64,000 nucleotides of DNA from Nostoc favosum CHAB5714 (GCF_020829495.1 NZ_JAIVFQ010000026.1:19189-83188), one strand, 5' to 3'; positions 52,921-61,651 are shown, counted from the stretch's first letter. A program made the numbers and translations. Notes: a model not told the origin generated them from the sequence alone.

Positions 52921-53295
52921 ATGAGCGACATGATCACATCAGAACATAACACAAAATCCAGCGATAAAAGCCTAGAGGCAATGCGGCATTTTTCCGAACA
53001 ATACGCCAAGCGTACTGGAACATACTTCTGTTCTGAGCCTTCTGTTACCGCAGTTGTGATTGAAGGACTAGCGAAACATAAAGATGATCTAGGTGCGCCT
53101 TTATGTCCCTGTCGCCATTACGAAGATAAAGAGGCTGAAGTTCACGCCACATATTGGAACTGTCCCTGTGTGCCAATGAGAGAACGTAAAGAGTGCCATT
53201 GCATGTTGTTCCTCACTCCTGACAACGAGTTTGCTGGAGAAAAACAAGACATCTCTCTCGAAACAATTAAAGAAGTACGAGACAGCATGGGATGA
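52921..53295 (+). CDS. ftrC: Ferredoxin-thioredoxin reductase catalytic chain
   Basis: The 124-residue FTR beta subunit uses ferredoxin electrons to reduce thioredoxin through a [4Fe-4S] cluster and an active-site disulfide. The full cysteine pattern is present: C in TYFCSEP, CPC in LCPCRHY, CPC in NCPCVPM, and CHC in ECHCMLF. This links photosynthetic electron flow to light control of the Calvin cycle. The variable chain (ftrV) is not in the window. Its TGA overlaps the ATG of the next gene (ATGA), so the DUF309 protein is translationally coupled. Confidence 0.97.
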   Translation: MSDMITSEHNTKSSDKSLEAMRHFSEQYAKRTGTYFCSEPSVTAVVIEGLAKHKDDLGAPLCPCRHYEDKEAEVHATYWNCPCVPMRERKECHCMLFLTPDNEFAGEKQDISLETIKEVRDSMG

Positions 53296-53684
53296 GCGAA
53301 ACCATCCCCCAAGAGTTTTGGCAAGGCGTAGAACAGTTCAATTCTGGACAGTTTTACGCCTGTCATGACACTTTAGAAGCTTTGTGGATTGAAGCTGGCG
53401 AACCGGAAAAAACCTTTTATCAAGGCATTCTCCAAATTTCTGTGGCCCTGTATCATTTAGAGAATCGTAACTGGCGAGGTGCAGTAATTTTACTGGGGGA
53501 AGGCAGCAATCGCCTACGCCGTTACCCATCTAGCTACGGCGGCGTTGACGTAGATGAGCTATTGAATCAGAGCGCAGTGTTGTTGACGACATTACAACAA
53601 ATAGGGCCAGATAAGATTACATCTGGTGATTTGGCTGAAAATCAAGTCTTATCTTTACCTAAAATTGTGCTGTCTACTGATTAG
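53292..53684 (+). CDS. DUF309-family protein
   Basis: A 130-residue DUF309 protein with the signature FNSGQFYACHDTLEALWIEAGEPEKTFYQGILQISVALYHLENRNWRGAVILLGEGSNRLRRYPSS. The family is all-helical and carries conserved H-x-x-x-E-x-x-W residues, of unknown biochemical function. A 4-base overlap with ftrC puts it in the same operon. Co-expression with FTR hints at a redox or photosynthetic context, but this is inference. Confidence 0.9.
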   Translation: MSETIPQEFWQGVEQFNSGQFYACHDTLEALWIEAGEPEKTFYQGILQISVALYHLENRNWRGAVILLGEGSNRLRRYPSSYGGVDVDELLNQSAVLLTTLQQIGPDKITSGDLAENQVLSLPKIVLSTD

Positions 53685-53724
53685 ACATCTGGTGTAATTA
53701 ATTATGCGTTGCCCAAAATCCTCG

Positions 53725-53843
53725 GTAGGCACAATTCATGTAGACGTATACTCCTAGGTCGAAGCAAGCTACGCAAAGCGTCTGTCTGCGACACGCTGTT
53801 CGCGTTCCAAGAGTTGCGCCTTAAGGCAGGATATTGTGCCTAC
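53725..53843. mobile_element. Inverted-repeat element GTAGGCACAAT
   Basis: Perfect 11-bp ends GTAGGCACAAT / ATTGTGCCTAC bound 119 bp that contain a GCTACGCAAAGCGTC-type dispersed repeat. The element sits between DUF309 and lptA; the remaining 160 bases of that gap are gene-free. Confidence 0.7.
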
Positions 53844-54008
53844 GTCATTTTCACTCAGATGCCAATTACTTGAAACCTTCAGGTTGGGGGTAGCGTCACT
53901 ATTTCAGCCAGTAGTTATCGGAAATCACTCCAGATTGTATATTTCATATCTGGATAAAGTACTTGAGATAATTAGAATGCAAGCTGAAATCCTGAATCCC
54001 TAATTGCT

Positions 54009-54506
54009 ATGATGCCCTGCTATCAATTGCCCATATCCCAGATGCGTCGCTTTGGATTAGCTTTAATGCTCCCAGCTGCGCTCCTGGGCGCTTTTGCCTT
54101 CCCTACCCAAGTGCAAACCGCCACCGCACAAACATCTGGAGGAAATCGCCCCCTGACTATCCGCGCTGATGTGCAAGAATATGACGCGAAAAACCAAGTA
54201 ATCACTGCTCGCGGTAACGTGCAAATGTTGTATCCTTCTCGCCAGATTCAGGCAACATCTGCCCAAGCACAGTACTTTAGTAAGGAACGCCGAATTGATT
54301 TCAGTGGGAACGTCTATATTTTGCAACAGGGCGGTAACAGTATCCGGGCGGAGAAGGTAACCTATTTAATTGACGAAGGGCGATTTGTTGCCTTACCCCA
54401 ATCCAACCGTCAGGTAGAGTCCATCTACATGATTGAGGAATCAGATAATGCTGGGCAAACTGCAACACCTGCTCCACAGACACCAGCATTCAAACGTTCT
54501 AATTAG
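54009..54506 (+). CDS. lptA: LptA/OstA-like lipopolysaccharide transport protein
   Basis: A 165-residue periplasmic protein of the OstA-like family that bridges lipopolysaccharide from inner to outer membrane. Signal-peptide-like start (MRRFGLALMLPAALLGAFAFPTQVQTATAQ). The beta-jellyroll then runs from LTIRADVQEYDAKNQVITARGNVQMLYPSRQIQATSAQAQYFSKERRIDFSGNVYILQQGGNSIRAEKVTYLIDEGRF, which is typical of LptA. Alternative starts are ATG 54012 and 54042; the last would remove a short N-terminal stretch before the basic n-region. lptB follows after 28 bases. Confidence 0.88.
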   Translation: MMPCYQLPISQMRRFGLALMLPAALLGAFAFPTQVQTATAQTSGGNRPLTIRADVQEYDAKNQVITARGNVQMLYPSRQIQATSAQAQYFSKERRIDFSGNVYILQQGGNSIRAEKVTYLIDEGRFVALPQSNRQVESIYMIEESDNAGQTATPAPQTPAFKRSN

Positions 54507-54534
54507 CATCTTCCATCAAGAAAAGGCACGAACA

Positions 54535-55263
54535 ATGAAAATTGTTTTAGAGAATATTCACAAATCTTACGGCAAGCGAGTAATTGTCAATCGTGTCAAT
54601 CTTTCTGTTGCTCAGGGCGAAATCGTTGGTTTACTAGGCCCCAATGGGGCTGGTAAAACGACGACATTTTACATTGCCACAGGTTTAGAAAAACCCAATC
54701 AAGGAAAAGTCTGGCTGGGTAATCTAGACGTTACAGAAATGCCAATGCACAAAAGGGCGCGACTGGGTATTGGCTATTTAGCACAAGAACCAAGTGTTTT
54801 TCGCCAACTCTCGGTAGAGGATAATATTCTGTTGGTGCTGGAGCAAACGAATGTGCCACGATGGGAGTGGGCAAGACGACTCACAACTTTACTGCGGGAG
54901 TTTCGGTTGGAAAAATTAGCCAAGAGCAAAGGAATTCAACTTTCTGGTGGTGAGCGACGGCGGACGGAATTAGCAAGGTCTTTAGCTGCTGGACAAGAAG
55001 GGCCAAAATTTTTACTTTTGGATGAACCATTTGCGGGAGTTGATCCTATAGCAGTCTCAGAGATTCAGCAAATTGTCGCACAATTGCGCGATCGCGGCAT
55101 GGGAATCTTAATTACAGATCATAATGTCCGCGAAACCCTGGCTATCACCGATCGTGCCTATATAATGCGCGAGGGACAAATTCTCGCTTTTGGTGCTGCT
55201 GACGAACTCTATGGCAACCCCCTAGTGCGGCAATATTATTTAGGTAATAATTTTCAAGTCTAA
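54535..55263 (+). CDS. lptB: Lipopolysaccharide export ATPase
   Basis: A 242-residue ABC ATPase that drives lipopolysaccharide extraction from the inner membrane together with LptF/G. Walker A GPNGAGKTT (about residues 38-46), signature LSGGERRRTELARSLA, Walker B FLLLDEPFAGVDPIAV, and switch His ITDHNVRETL are all LptB-type. I use the ATG at 54535; the frame opens earlier, inside lptA. It lies between lptA and the LptF/G-type permease. Confidence 0.95.
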   Translation: MKIVLENIHKSYGKRVIVNRVNLSVAQGEIVGLLGPNGAGKTTTFYIATGLEKPNQGKVWLGNLDVTEMPMHKRARLGIGYLAQEPSVFRQLSVEDNILLVLEQTNVPRWEWARRLTTLLREFRLEKLAKSKGIQLSGGERRRTELARSLAAGQEGPKFLLLDEPFAGVDPIAVSEIQQIVAQLRDRGMGILITDHNVRETLAITDRAYIMREGQILAFGAADELYGNPLVRQYYLGNNFQV

Positions 55264-55330
55264 ATTAACAGTTATTTAGTTAATAATTTTAAAGGTTATT
55301 TTGAATTTTTAAACATGAACTTATTAGTTA

Positions 55331-55442
55331 TAGGGCTTACGCACGAGTTACGGAATAACGTAGACGCTGCATCGGCTTGCCGCAGGCTACCGCAGAGGAC
55401 ACGGAGAAATCAGAGTTTGAGAGATATTTTGCGTAAGTCCTA
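55331..55442. mobile_element. MITE-like element with ACTTACGCA ends, copy 2
   Basis: Ends AGGGCTTACGCA / TGCGTAAGTCCT with GCAGAGGACACGGAG-type dispersed sequence inside, similar in length to the copy at 29617. It separates lptB from the permease gene. Confidence 0.75.
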
Positions 55443-55540
55443 AGTTAATTTCCAGGTATTTAAAATTTAATTTTAATACTAAATACAGGAGATATCTTTT
55501 GTTTGCCAGGGTTGCCAATATTTAACTTTTCAAGTTAGTC

Positions 55541-56716
55541 ATGATATCAAAGAAGTTTACGTCTTTCTATAAACTCTATTCGCTGCTGCCTTTTACGATC
55601 ATGGATCGTTACCTTGCTAGCGAATTGTTAGCGCCGTTTTTCTTTGGTGTCGGAGCTTTTTCATCAATTGGCGTTACCATCGATGCTGTATTTGATTTAG
55701 TCAGAAAAATTGTAGAATCTGGGCTACCCATAGACATTGCTATTCAGGTTTTTTTGTTAAAGTTTCCCAACTTTATCGTTTTAGCTTTCCCCATGTCTAC
55801 GCTGCTGGCTACTTTGATGACTTATAGTCGTCTTTCTAGCGAGAGCGAACTAATTGCCTTGCGTGGTTGTGGGGTGAGTGTCTATCGCATAGTGCTAACT
55901 GCTGTGATGTTGAGTTTTGTGGTTACAGGAATGACATTTGTGTTTAACGAACAAATTGCACCAGCAGCAAATTACCAAGCGGCGATGACTCTGGATAAAG
56001 CCCTGAAATCAGATAAGCCAACTTTAAAACAGCAAAATATTTTCTATCCTGAATACCAGGATGTTACACAGCCGGATGGCTCTAAGAATAGGATTTTGAT
56101 CCGCTTGTTTTACGCCGACCAATTTGATGGTAAGCGGATGTCAGGTTTGACGATTATAGACCGTTCAACAAAAAATCTGAATCAAATTGTGGTATCAGAA
56201 TCTGCCCAGTGGAATCCTTCTCAAAATGTCTGGGATTTTTACAACGGTACTATCTATTTTGTCGCTGCCGATCGCTCTTATCGCAACATCGTTAGATTTG
56301 AACACCAACAACTGCAACTACCGCGCACGCCATTAAGTCTGGCAGAAAAAAGCCGAGACTACGGTGAGATGAATATTTCCGAAGCACTAGATCAACTACA
56401 AGTAGAACTTCTCGGTGGCGATCGCCAAAAAATTCGTAAACTTGAAGTGCGAATTCAACAAAAAATCTCCTTACCTTTTGTATGTGTAGTTTTTGGCTTG
56501 GTAGGTGCAGCGATGGGAAGCATACCCCAGCGAACTGGCAGAGGTACCAGCTTTGGGATTAGTGTCGTAGTTATTTTTTCATACTACTTAATTTTCTTTA
56601 TTAGTGGTGCGATCGCGCAAGCAGGTGTCCTCTCTCCCTTAATAGGTGCTTGGTTGCCCAACTTTATTTTTTTGGGAATAGGTCTATTCTTATTGATGCG
56701 AGTTGCCAATCGATGA
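55541..56716 (+). CDS. LptF/LptG-family lipopolysaccharide export permease
   Basis: A 391-residue inner-membrane protein of the YjgP/YjgQ (LptF/G) family, the membrane partner of LptB. The N-terminal MDRYLASELLAPFFFGVGAFSSIG starts the first helix. Membrane helices follow at about residues 30-50, 70-95 and 105-130. A large periplasmic jellyroll (about 145-290) comes next, and three C-terminal helices (about 315-390, LPFVCVVFGLVGAAMG) end the protein. Cyanobacteria usually encode a single LptF/G-like protein, so it may form a homodimer. Start codon: ATG 55541. Confidence 0.9.
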   Translation: MISKKFTSFYKLYSLLPFTIMDRYLASELLAPFFFGVGAFSSIGVTIDAVFDLVRKIVESGLPIDIAIQVFLLKFPNFIVLAFPMSTLLATLMTYSRLSSESELIALRGCGVSVYRIVLTAVMLSFVVTGMTFVFNEQIAPAANYQAAMTLDKALKSDKPTLKQQNIFYPEYQDVTQPDGSKNRILIRLFYADQFDGKRMSGLTIIDRSTKNLNQIVVSESAQWNPSQNVWDFYNGTIYFVAADRSYRNIVRFEHQQLQLPRTPLSLAEKSRDYGEMNISEALDQLQVELLGGDRQKIRKLEVRIQQKISLPFVCVVFGLVGAAMGSIPQRTGRGTSFGISVVVIFSYYLIFFISGAIAQAGVLSPLIGAWLPNFIFLGIGLFLLMRVANR

Positions 56717-56945
56717 GGGGGATGAGGGGGATGAGGAAGATGAGGGGGATGAGGAAGATGAGGAAGAATAATAATTATTCGCTTACTCCCCCATCTCCCC
56801 CTGCTCCCCCTGCTCCCTCATCTCCCCCTGCTCCCTCATCTCCCCCTGCTCCCTCATCTCCCCCTGCTCCCTCATCTCCCCCTGCTCCCTCATCTCCCCC
56901 TGCTCCCTCATCTCCCCCTGCTCCCTCATCTCCCCCATCCCTCTT
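56703..56945. repeat. Minisatellite of GAGGGGGATGAG and CTCCCTCATCTCCCCCTG units
   Basis: G-rich repeats (56703-56768) are followed by at least six copies of the 18-bp unit CTCCCTCATCTCCCCCTG (56790-56935). The two arms are roughly complementary and could fold back. The first bases overlap the last codon and stop of the permease gene. Similar DNA is at 3679-3800. Confidence 0.88.
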
Positions 56946-56961
56946 CATCCCCACACTTCAA

Positions 56962-57582
56962 TTACGGATGATAATTTCGACATTCCGGTGCATTTGGGTT
57001 TTCCTTACAATATTCTTCAAAAGAGACTTTGGCTGATACCATACCCTCAGCTTTCTGATGAGCAGCTTCTGCTTGAAGTTCTTCTACCTCATCCCAGGCG
57101 GCTGCACAGGCTTTAGAATAAGCACCTTGTTCGGTGCAAATAGCCCGAGACTGCTCAATAGCTTTTTGAATTCTTTCCTCCAGTAATAGGGCTTTTGGGG
57201 CTTCCACAAAGTCGCTTTTGGTCAAAATGTCGGTAATCGAGATGATGCCCAACAGCTTGCCTTGAATCACAGGCGCTCGATGAATACCAGTGTTAGCAAA
57301 TAACCGCGCTACATATTCCACACCCAAATCAGGATTGACCACAATGCAGGGCTTGCTCATAATTTCGTAAACCCGTACTTGCTTTGGGTCTTTACCGTAG
57401 GCTGTTACCTTATAAACAATATCCGTTTCTGTGACAATGCCATAAGCATCATTTTCATGGCGATGATCCACAACCAGCGCCCGCAATTTTTTTTCCTTCA
57501 TCAGCCCCACTGCTTCAGCAACAGTCGCCGAACCGCGAATGGTAACTACATCTTTGGTCATGATATCTTCAGCTTTCATCAT
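56962..57582 (-). CDS. CBS-CP12 fusion protein
   Basis: A 206-residue fusion. Residues 1-120 are two CBS domains (MKAEDIMTKDVVTIRGSATVAEAVGLMKEKKLRALVVDH and VYEIMSKPCIVVNPDLGVEYVARLFANTGIHRAPVIQG), which bind adenosine nucleotides. The C-terminal 70 residues are a CP12 domain with both cysteine pairs (CTEQGAYSKAC and CKENPNAPEC) and the core AWDEVEELQAEAAHQK. CP12 inhibits phosphoribulokinase and GAPDH in the dark when oxidised. CBS-CP12 fusions are known in cyanobacteria; this one may connect energy charge to Calvin-cycle control. Start ATG 57582 has AGGAG nine bases upstream. It converges on the permease gene. Confidence 0.9.
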   Translation of the reverse strand: MMKAEDIMTKDVVTIRGSATVAEAVGLMKEKKLRALVVDHRHENDAYGIVTETDIVYKVTAYGKDPKQVRVYEIMSKPCIVVNPDLGVEYVARLFANTGIHRAPVIQGKLLGIISITDILTKSDFVEAPKALLLEERIQKAIEQSRAICTEQGAYSKACAAAWDEVEELQAEAAHQKAEGMVSAKVSFEEYCKENPNAPECRNYHP

Positions 57583-57806
57583 TGTTGTAGTCTCCTGGTT
57601 AATAGTACGGTGCAGCACAGTGCCCTCAGAGGCGTATTGAAGCATTGCAGCACACAGTTTAGTTTGCTAACTAGAAAATAAAAAAGTTGAGCTTTTGTCC
57701 AGCTACAACAATAAATTAGACCAGTTGTCAACTCCTGATGTTATCCAATGTGACCGATACCCAAAAAATAAGCATAAATTGCCATAACTTTCTAGAAAAT
57801 TTCGTC

Positions 57807-57940
57807 ATATCGTTATGATTCCCAGAGCCATTGCACCCCACCCCTTAATCCCCTCCCCGCCAGCGGGGAGGGGAGACGAAGCGTAGCTTTGGCGGGGTGG
57901 GGTTCTTCGGGTTTTATAAGTAATTAAGCGGACATGATAT
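57807..57940. mobile_element. MITE-like element with ATATCATGTTCGC ends, copy 2 (shortened)
   Basis: The right end (GCGGACATGATAT) and the CCCGAAGAACCCCACC core match the 35007 element in reverse order; the left end has lost about 15 bases next to ATATC. The rest of the 57583-58147 gap is AT-rich and gene-free. Confidence 0.75.
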
Positions 57941-58147
57941 CAAAGGACTCCAGCCGCTAAAAAGTAAATTTTTGACTATTACACGTCTATTGGTAATGAC
58001 TAATAATTGATGGAGAAGTTAGGATGAAATTACTATCCAACTTCAGTTGAGATATTTCCTGTTGAGGAAAGCAAAAGAATTAAACAGCACCGCCTTCAGT
58101 TTCGGTCAAGTTTTACCGATTTCGAGTAAATTTCAATTATCAATCCC

Positions 58148-59398
58148 ATGCCAAATCGTCATTATCCTCCCGCCTACTTACGCTATCTCAAAGCCAGGTT
58201 ATGGAATCTAGGGCGACCTGGTTTTTGGGGCACTGCAATTTTTTTATCTGTAGTCGGGCTAGTAACTTGGGAATACTGGTCAAACCCAGATATTTTCGTT
58301 TATAAGCAAAAAAGCCAAGTCGCTTCACAAGAGCCTGCTGATTCCTCGCTGTCAGAAGAAAACAGAGCCATTGCAGCAGATATTGATAACCTGCCAGTTT
58401 TATTTAATGACTTTGACCAAGCAACTCTTTCAGTAACGCCAGATAATCCTAAGGACAATACTGAGGCAAAAAATAGCAAAAACTTCTTAGATGATGTAAT
58501 TAACAAGCAAAAGTCTGCTACTGATACCAAATTAAATCCTGGTTTAGGCGTTAATGGCGACACCTCCCCAGGCGTGAAAAATCCCTTTGTTGTACAAACA
58601 GAAAATTTATTGCGGACTGGGACGATTGATAATAATAACCAGTTTTTAGGTCTTAAGACCTTAACTACGGCGTCTGAACCAACAGAGGGGGAAACATCTT
58701 CTAGCCGGGGAATTGGATTCACGAATCAAACCAAGAAGAATCAAAATTCTGTCTCCATCAGTCCTCTGCAAGCAGCACTCAACCAATCGACAAACCAGAA
58801 ATTTTCTAGCTTCAATGGGGCTGCAACTCAGACAAATGCCTTAGACCGAGCCTCTGAGCCAGGAACAACGTTAATGCCACCCATTAACAGCTTACCCAGT
58901 CAGAATTCTCTACCAAGTACTGGGTTAACTACTGGGACAGGCTACACGTCAACGGGTACGAACTTGCAGCAAAATCCCTACAGTAATTTAAATAACGGTC
59001 AGGTAGTGCCTAGTAATGGGTTAAATACTGGGACAGGCTACACATCAACGGGTACGAACTTGCAGCAAAGTCCCTACAGTAATTTAAATAGTGGTCAGGT
59101 AGTGCCTAATTTAGCACCAGTGACACCCCCAGCCACCTCTGCTGCACCATATAATATTGCACCTTACTCTAGCCAGATTCCAAGTCAAGGCGTTGTCTCC
59201 CCCACAAACCCTGCGGGATATGGGAATTATGGGTTGCAACAACCGACGCAACCATCACAATCTAATTATGGGAATTATGGGTTGCAGCAACCGACGCAAC
59301 CACCACAATCTAATTATGTGTTGCAGCAACCAACACAGTCTAATTCCTTATATCTTCGCCAGATTCGAGACAGGTATAGAGGTTCAAACCAAAGGTGA
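58148..59398 (+). CDS. Hypothetical membrane-anchored Ser/Thr/Asn/Gln-rich protein
   Basis: A 416-residue protein that I do not recognise. One membrane helix (about residues 24-45, FWGTAIFLSVVGLVTWEYW) is preceded by a basic, Tyr-rich cytoplasmic start (MPNRHYPPAYLRYLKARLW). The long outside part is low in hydrophobic residues and repetitive. A 32-residue repeat occurs twice (TGTGYTSTGTNLQQNPYSNL, positions about 255-320), and GNYGLQQPTQ occurs three times near the C-terminus. A disordered periplasmic or surface role is inferred. The C-terminal RQIRDRYRGSNQR is basic. Confidence 0.65.
   Translation: MPNRHYPPAYLRYLKARLWNLGRPGFWGTAIFLSVVGLVTWEYWSNPDIFVYKQKSQVASQEPADSSLSEENRAIAADIDNLPVLFNDFDQATLSVTPDNPKDNTEAKNSKNFLDDVINKQKSATDTKLNPGLGVNGDTSPGVKNPFVVQTENLLRTGTIDNNNQFLGLKTLTTASEPTEGETSSSRGIGFTNQTKKNQNSVSISPLQAALNQSTNQKFSSFNGAATQTNALDRASEPGTTLMPPINSLPSQNSLPSTGLTTGTGYTSTGTNLQQNPYSNLNNGQVVPSNGLNTGTGYTSTGTNLQQSPYSNLNSGQVVPNLAPVTPPATSAAPYNIAPYSSQIPSQGVVSPTNPAGYGNYGLQQPTQPSQSNYGNYGLQQPTQPPQSNYVLQQPTQSNSLYLRQIRDRYRGSNQR
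58922..59113 (+). repeat. Two direct 96-bp coding repeats
   Basis: GGGTTAACTACTGGGACAGG at 58922 recurs as GGGTTAAATACTGGGACAGG at 59018. The period is exactly 96 bp (32 codons), and only a few bases differ, so this is a recent in-frame duplication. Confidence 0.9.
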
Positions 59399-59428
59399 TT
59401 TTAAGCACCTTGGCTGGATAAAGTCTAG

Positions 59429-60115
59429 CTAAGGTGTTTGTGGGCTATTTGGAATAATCGGAACTTCTGGTGTTTCGGGTTGTTGCTGTTGTCGTTGTAA
59501 ATATTTACTCAAGACATAAGCCATATCTCCACGGGTAACGGGTTTTAATGGAGAAATATTGCCTTGAGCATCTGTATTGAGAAATCCTTCAGTAGCTACT
59601 GTAGCGATCGCTTTTCTAGCCCAAGTTGGGATAGACTTTTCATCTGGATATGAAGCCAGAATATCATTCACAGCCTCATCGGGAAACTGAAATACACCAT
59701 AAGCCTGGGCGAAAATAGCAAGAGCTTCAGCCCTTGTCACCTTTTGGTTAGGGAAGAATTCATTGCCCCGATAGCCTTTCATGATGTCAGTTTTTAAGAC
59801 TGTCTGTATATCATTAAATGCCCAATGAGAACGAGGAACATCTGGAATAGCTAAATTTTCTTTGCTAACAGCTTGTCTTTTATTTAGCCCAAATGCTTTT
59901 ACCATAATTGACGCTAATTCAGCCCTACTGAGTAACTTTTCTGGATAAAACTTGCCATCAGAAAAGTTTGTCATCCATTTGACAGCAGTTACCTGTTGAA
60001 TGGAATCAGATGGGACTCCAGAAGTATTTTCTGGCACTGGAACCTGAGCAATTGCTGGTAAGTTTTGTAGTAGTGCCACTAAAGATAGAGTAATTGAAAG
60101 TTGACGCATCACCAT
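59429..60115 (-). CDS. S-layer-homology (SLH) domain protein
   Basis: A 228-residue exported protein. A signal peptide (MVMRQLSITLSLVALLQNLPAIAQ) is followed by three SLH-type segments: about 40-95 (FSDGKFYPEKLLSRAELASIMVKAFGL), 95-160 (IPDVPRSHWAFNDIQTVLKTDIMKGYRGNEFFPNQKVTRAEALAIFAQAYG) and 165-215 (ISPLKPVTRGDMAYVLSKYLQ). SLH repeats bind secondary cell-wall polymers or peptidoglycan. The C-terminus is a Pro/Gln tail (QRQQQQPETPEVPIIPN). No channel domain such as OprB follows, so it is a small SLH protein. Start ATG 60115 or 60109. Confidence 0.85.
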   Translation of the reverse strand: MVMRQLSITLSLVALLQNLPAIAQVPVPENTSGVPSDSIQQVTAVKWMTNFSDGKFYPEKLLSRAELASIMVKAFGLNKRQAVSKENLAIPDVPRSHWAFNDIQTVLKTDIMKGYRGNEFFPNQKVTRAEALAIFAQAYGVFQFPDEAVNDILASYPDEKSIPTWARKAIATVATEGFLNTDAQGNISPLKPVTRGDMAYVLSKYLQRQQQQPETPEVPIIPNSPQTP

Positions 60116-60259
60116 AATCACTTTTAGCTGCTAACGTGAATTTCAAAAACTACGTTACTGAGGTTAACGCAAAATTTGGTGTTTTTAATAACCTGTAACT
60201 CAGCTAGTGACGAATTTAGGCTGGGCAATGTTGCTCTAGCTACGGTGTGGCTATAAATT

Positions 60260-60739
60260 TTAAAAATTAGGACTGTGTTCACCATCCCAGCACTTCCCAT
60301 CATTCCAGATTCTACCAGTGTGTTCACATTCTGATTTATCGTAAATCCAAGGAATTGAAGTAGGGTAATAGGAGCTAGATGTGGGAGTAACTGAAGACAA
60401 TGCAAAAGAAAATATAGTGTAGCTACAAGTCGATAGAATGATTAGAAATCCTATAAGGAACAAGATATTGGCAGGAGTCCAAAAAGGATATAAACCTTTT
60501 TCAGAGCGTAAACGCACTTTAGAGCGACGTTCTAAACCTCCTAGCAACACCAGATAAAACCTTAATCCGGGAATTGGTACTGAAACTCTTATGTCTAAAG
60601 AATGACGTGTCCTAGCACGAGAGGCCAAACCCCTCTTTATCGCTTCTAATTGCTCCACCGTGAAGGTATTTGCTACTTTCGGGTCAATCTCAGCGAAAAG
60701 TTGCTCAAAAGTAGGCTCAGTGTAGTGGGGCTTTTTCAT
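60260..60739 (-). CDS. Hypothetical protein with one membrane helix and cysteine-containing tail
   Basis: A 159-residue protein that I do not recognise. A soluble N-terminus (MKKPHYTEPTFEQLFAEIDPKVANTFTVEQLEAIKRGLASR, helical) is followed by a basic stretch (VRLRSEKGLYPFW). A strong membrane helix comes next (about residues 88-110, ANILFLIGFLIILSTCSYTIF). An outer C-terminus (SECEHTGRIWNDGKCWDGEHSPNF) has two cysteines that may pair. ATG start with no ribosome site visible. It precedes the SLH gene on the same strand after about 145 bp. Confidence 0.6.
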   Translation of the reverse strand: MKKPHYTEPTFEQLFAEIDPKVANTFTVEQLEAIKRGLASRARTRHSLDIRVSVPIPGLRFYLVLLGGLERRSKVRLRSEKGLYPFWTPANILFLIGFLIILSTCSYTIFSFALSSVTPTSSSYYPTSIPWIYDKSECEHTGRIWNDGKCWDGEHSPNF

Positions 60740-60931
60740 TAATATAGTATAGTAATATACCTTAATTTTACATTATTCATCTGCTTTGTTCCGGACACTA
60801 TGATGTTTTATTTTTTGTCAGTCCCTAATCAAGGAAGTAGAAATTAGCAAAAACTTGTTTTTTACCTTTCATCTTTTGACGTTATCTGCCCACTACTATG
60901 GACTATAGTCAGTTTTTCAGGAGTTTTGGCA

Positions 60932-61642
60932 ATGACCGCAGCAGCAGATCCCGTAAAGTTGATGAAGCAAGAAGTTGGCAAAGCCGCCGCCGCCTTAGTA
61001 AAGTCGGGTTCTATTGTGGGGTTGGGTACGGGGTCAACAACAGCATATACGATTCAGTTTTTGGGCGATCGCCTCAAGTCTGGTGAACTTCAAGATATCA
61101 TTGGTATACCTACCTCATTTCAGTCAGAAGTACTGGCGAAGCAATACGGTGTACCTCTGGCCACGTTGGATGCTATTGACCACATCGATATTGCCATTGA
61201 TGGCGCAGATGAAGTCGATCCGCAGAAGAATTTGATTAAAGGCGGTGGTGCAGCACATACCCGCGAAAAAGTCGTTGACTACCTGGCAGAACAGTTCATC
61301 GTCGTGGTAGATAGTGGTAAGTTAGTAGACCGCTTGGGTTCTACTTTCGCTGTGCCCGTGGAAGTGATTCCAATGGCAATTACTCCTGTGACTAATGCCA
61401 TCAAAAAACTCGGTGGCAAACCAGAACTCCGCATGGGTGTAAAAAAAGCTGGGCCAGTAATCACCGATCAAGGTAACTTTGTTTTAGATGTCAGATTTGA
61501 CTCTATTGAAGATCCAGCCGGTCTAGAAAAGACATTGAATAACATTCCCGGCGTTCTGGAAAATGGTATTTTCGTTAACTGTGTCGATTTAGTTTTGATT
61601 GGTGAAGTCAAAGATGGTCAGCCATTAGTGCGGCAACTGTAA
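60932..61642 (+). CDS. rpiA: Ribose-5-phosphate isomerase A
   Basis: A 236-residue isomerase that interconverts ribose-5-phosphate and ribulose-5-phosphate in the Calvin cycle and pentose phosphate pathway. The signature residues are [14 protein letters not shown] (phosphate binding), [20 protein letters not shown] with the conserved Asp/Glu, and [20 protein letters not shown]. The ATG at 60932 has AGGAG nine bases upstream. Its product feeds phosphoribulokinase, the target of CP12 (CBS-CP12 is encoded nearby). An inverted repeat follows at 61652. Confidence 0.97.
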   Translation: MTAAADPVKLMKQEVGKAAAALVKSGSIVGLGTGSTTAYTIQFLGDRLKSGELQDIIGIPTSFQSEVLAKQYGVPLATLDAIDHIDIAIDGADEVDPQKNLIKGGGAAHTREKVVDYLAEQFIVVVDSGKLVDRLGSTFAVPVEVIPMAITPVTNAIKKLGGKPELRMGVKKAGPVITDQGNFVLDVRFDSIEDPAGLEKTLNNIPGVLENGIFVNCVDLVLIGEVKDGQPLVRQL

Positions 61643-61651
61643 GAGTTCTAG

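Noticed and set aside
56650..57036. A Ser-Pro-Ala repeat frame after the permease gene
   Set aside because: The sequence is the translation of an 18-bp minisatellite, overlapping the CBS-CP12 gene.
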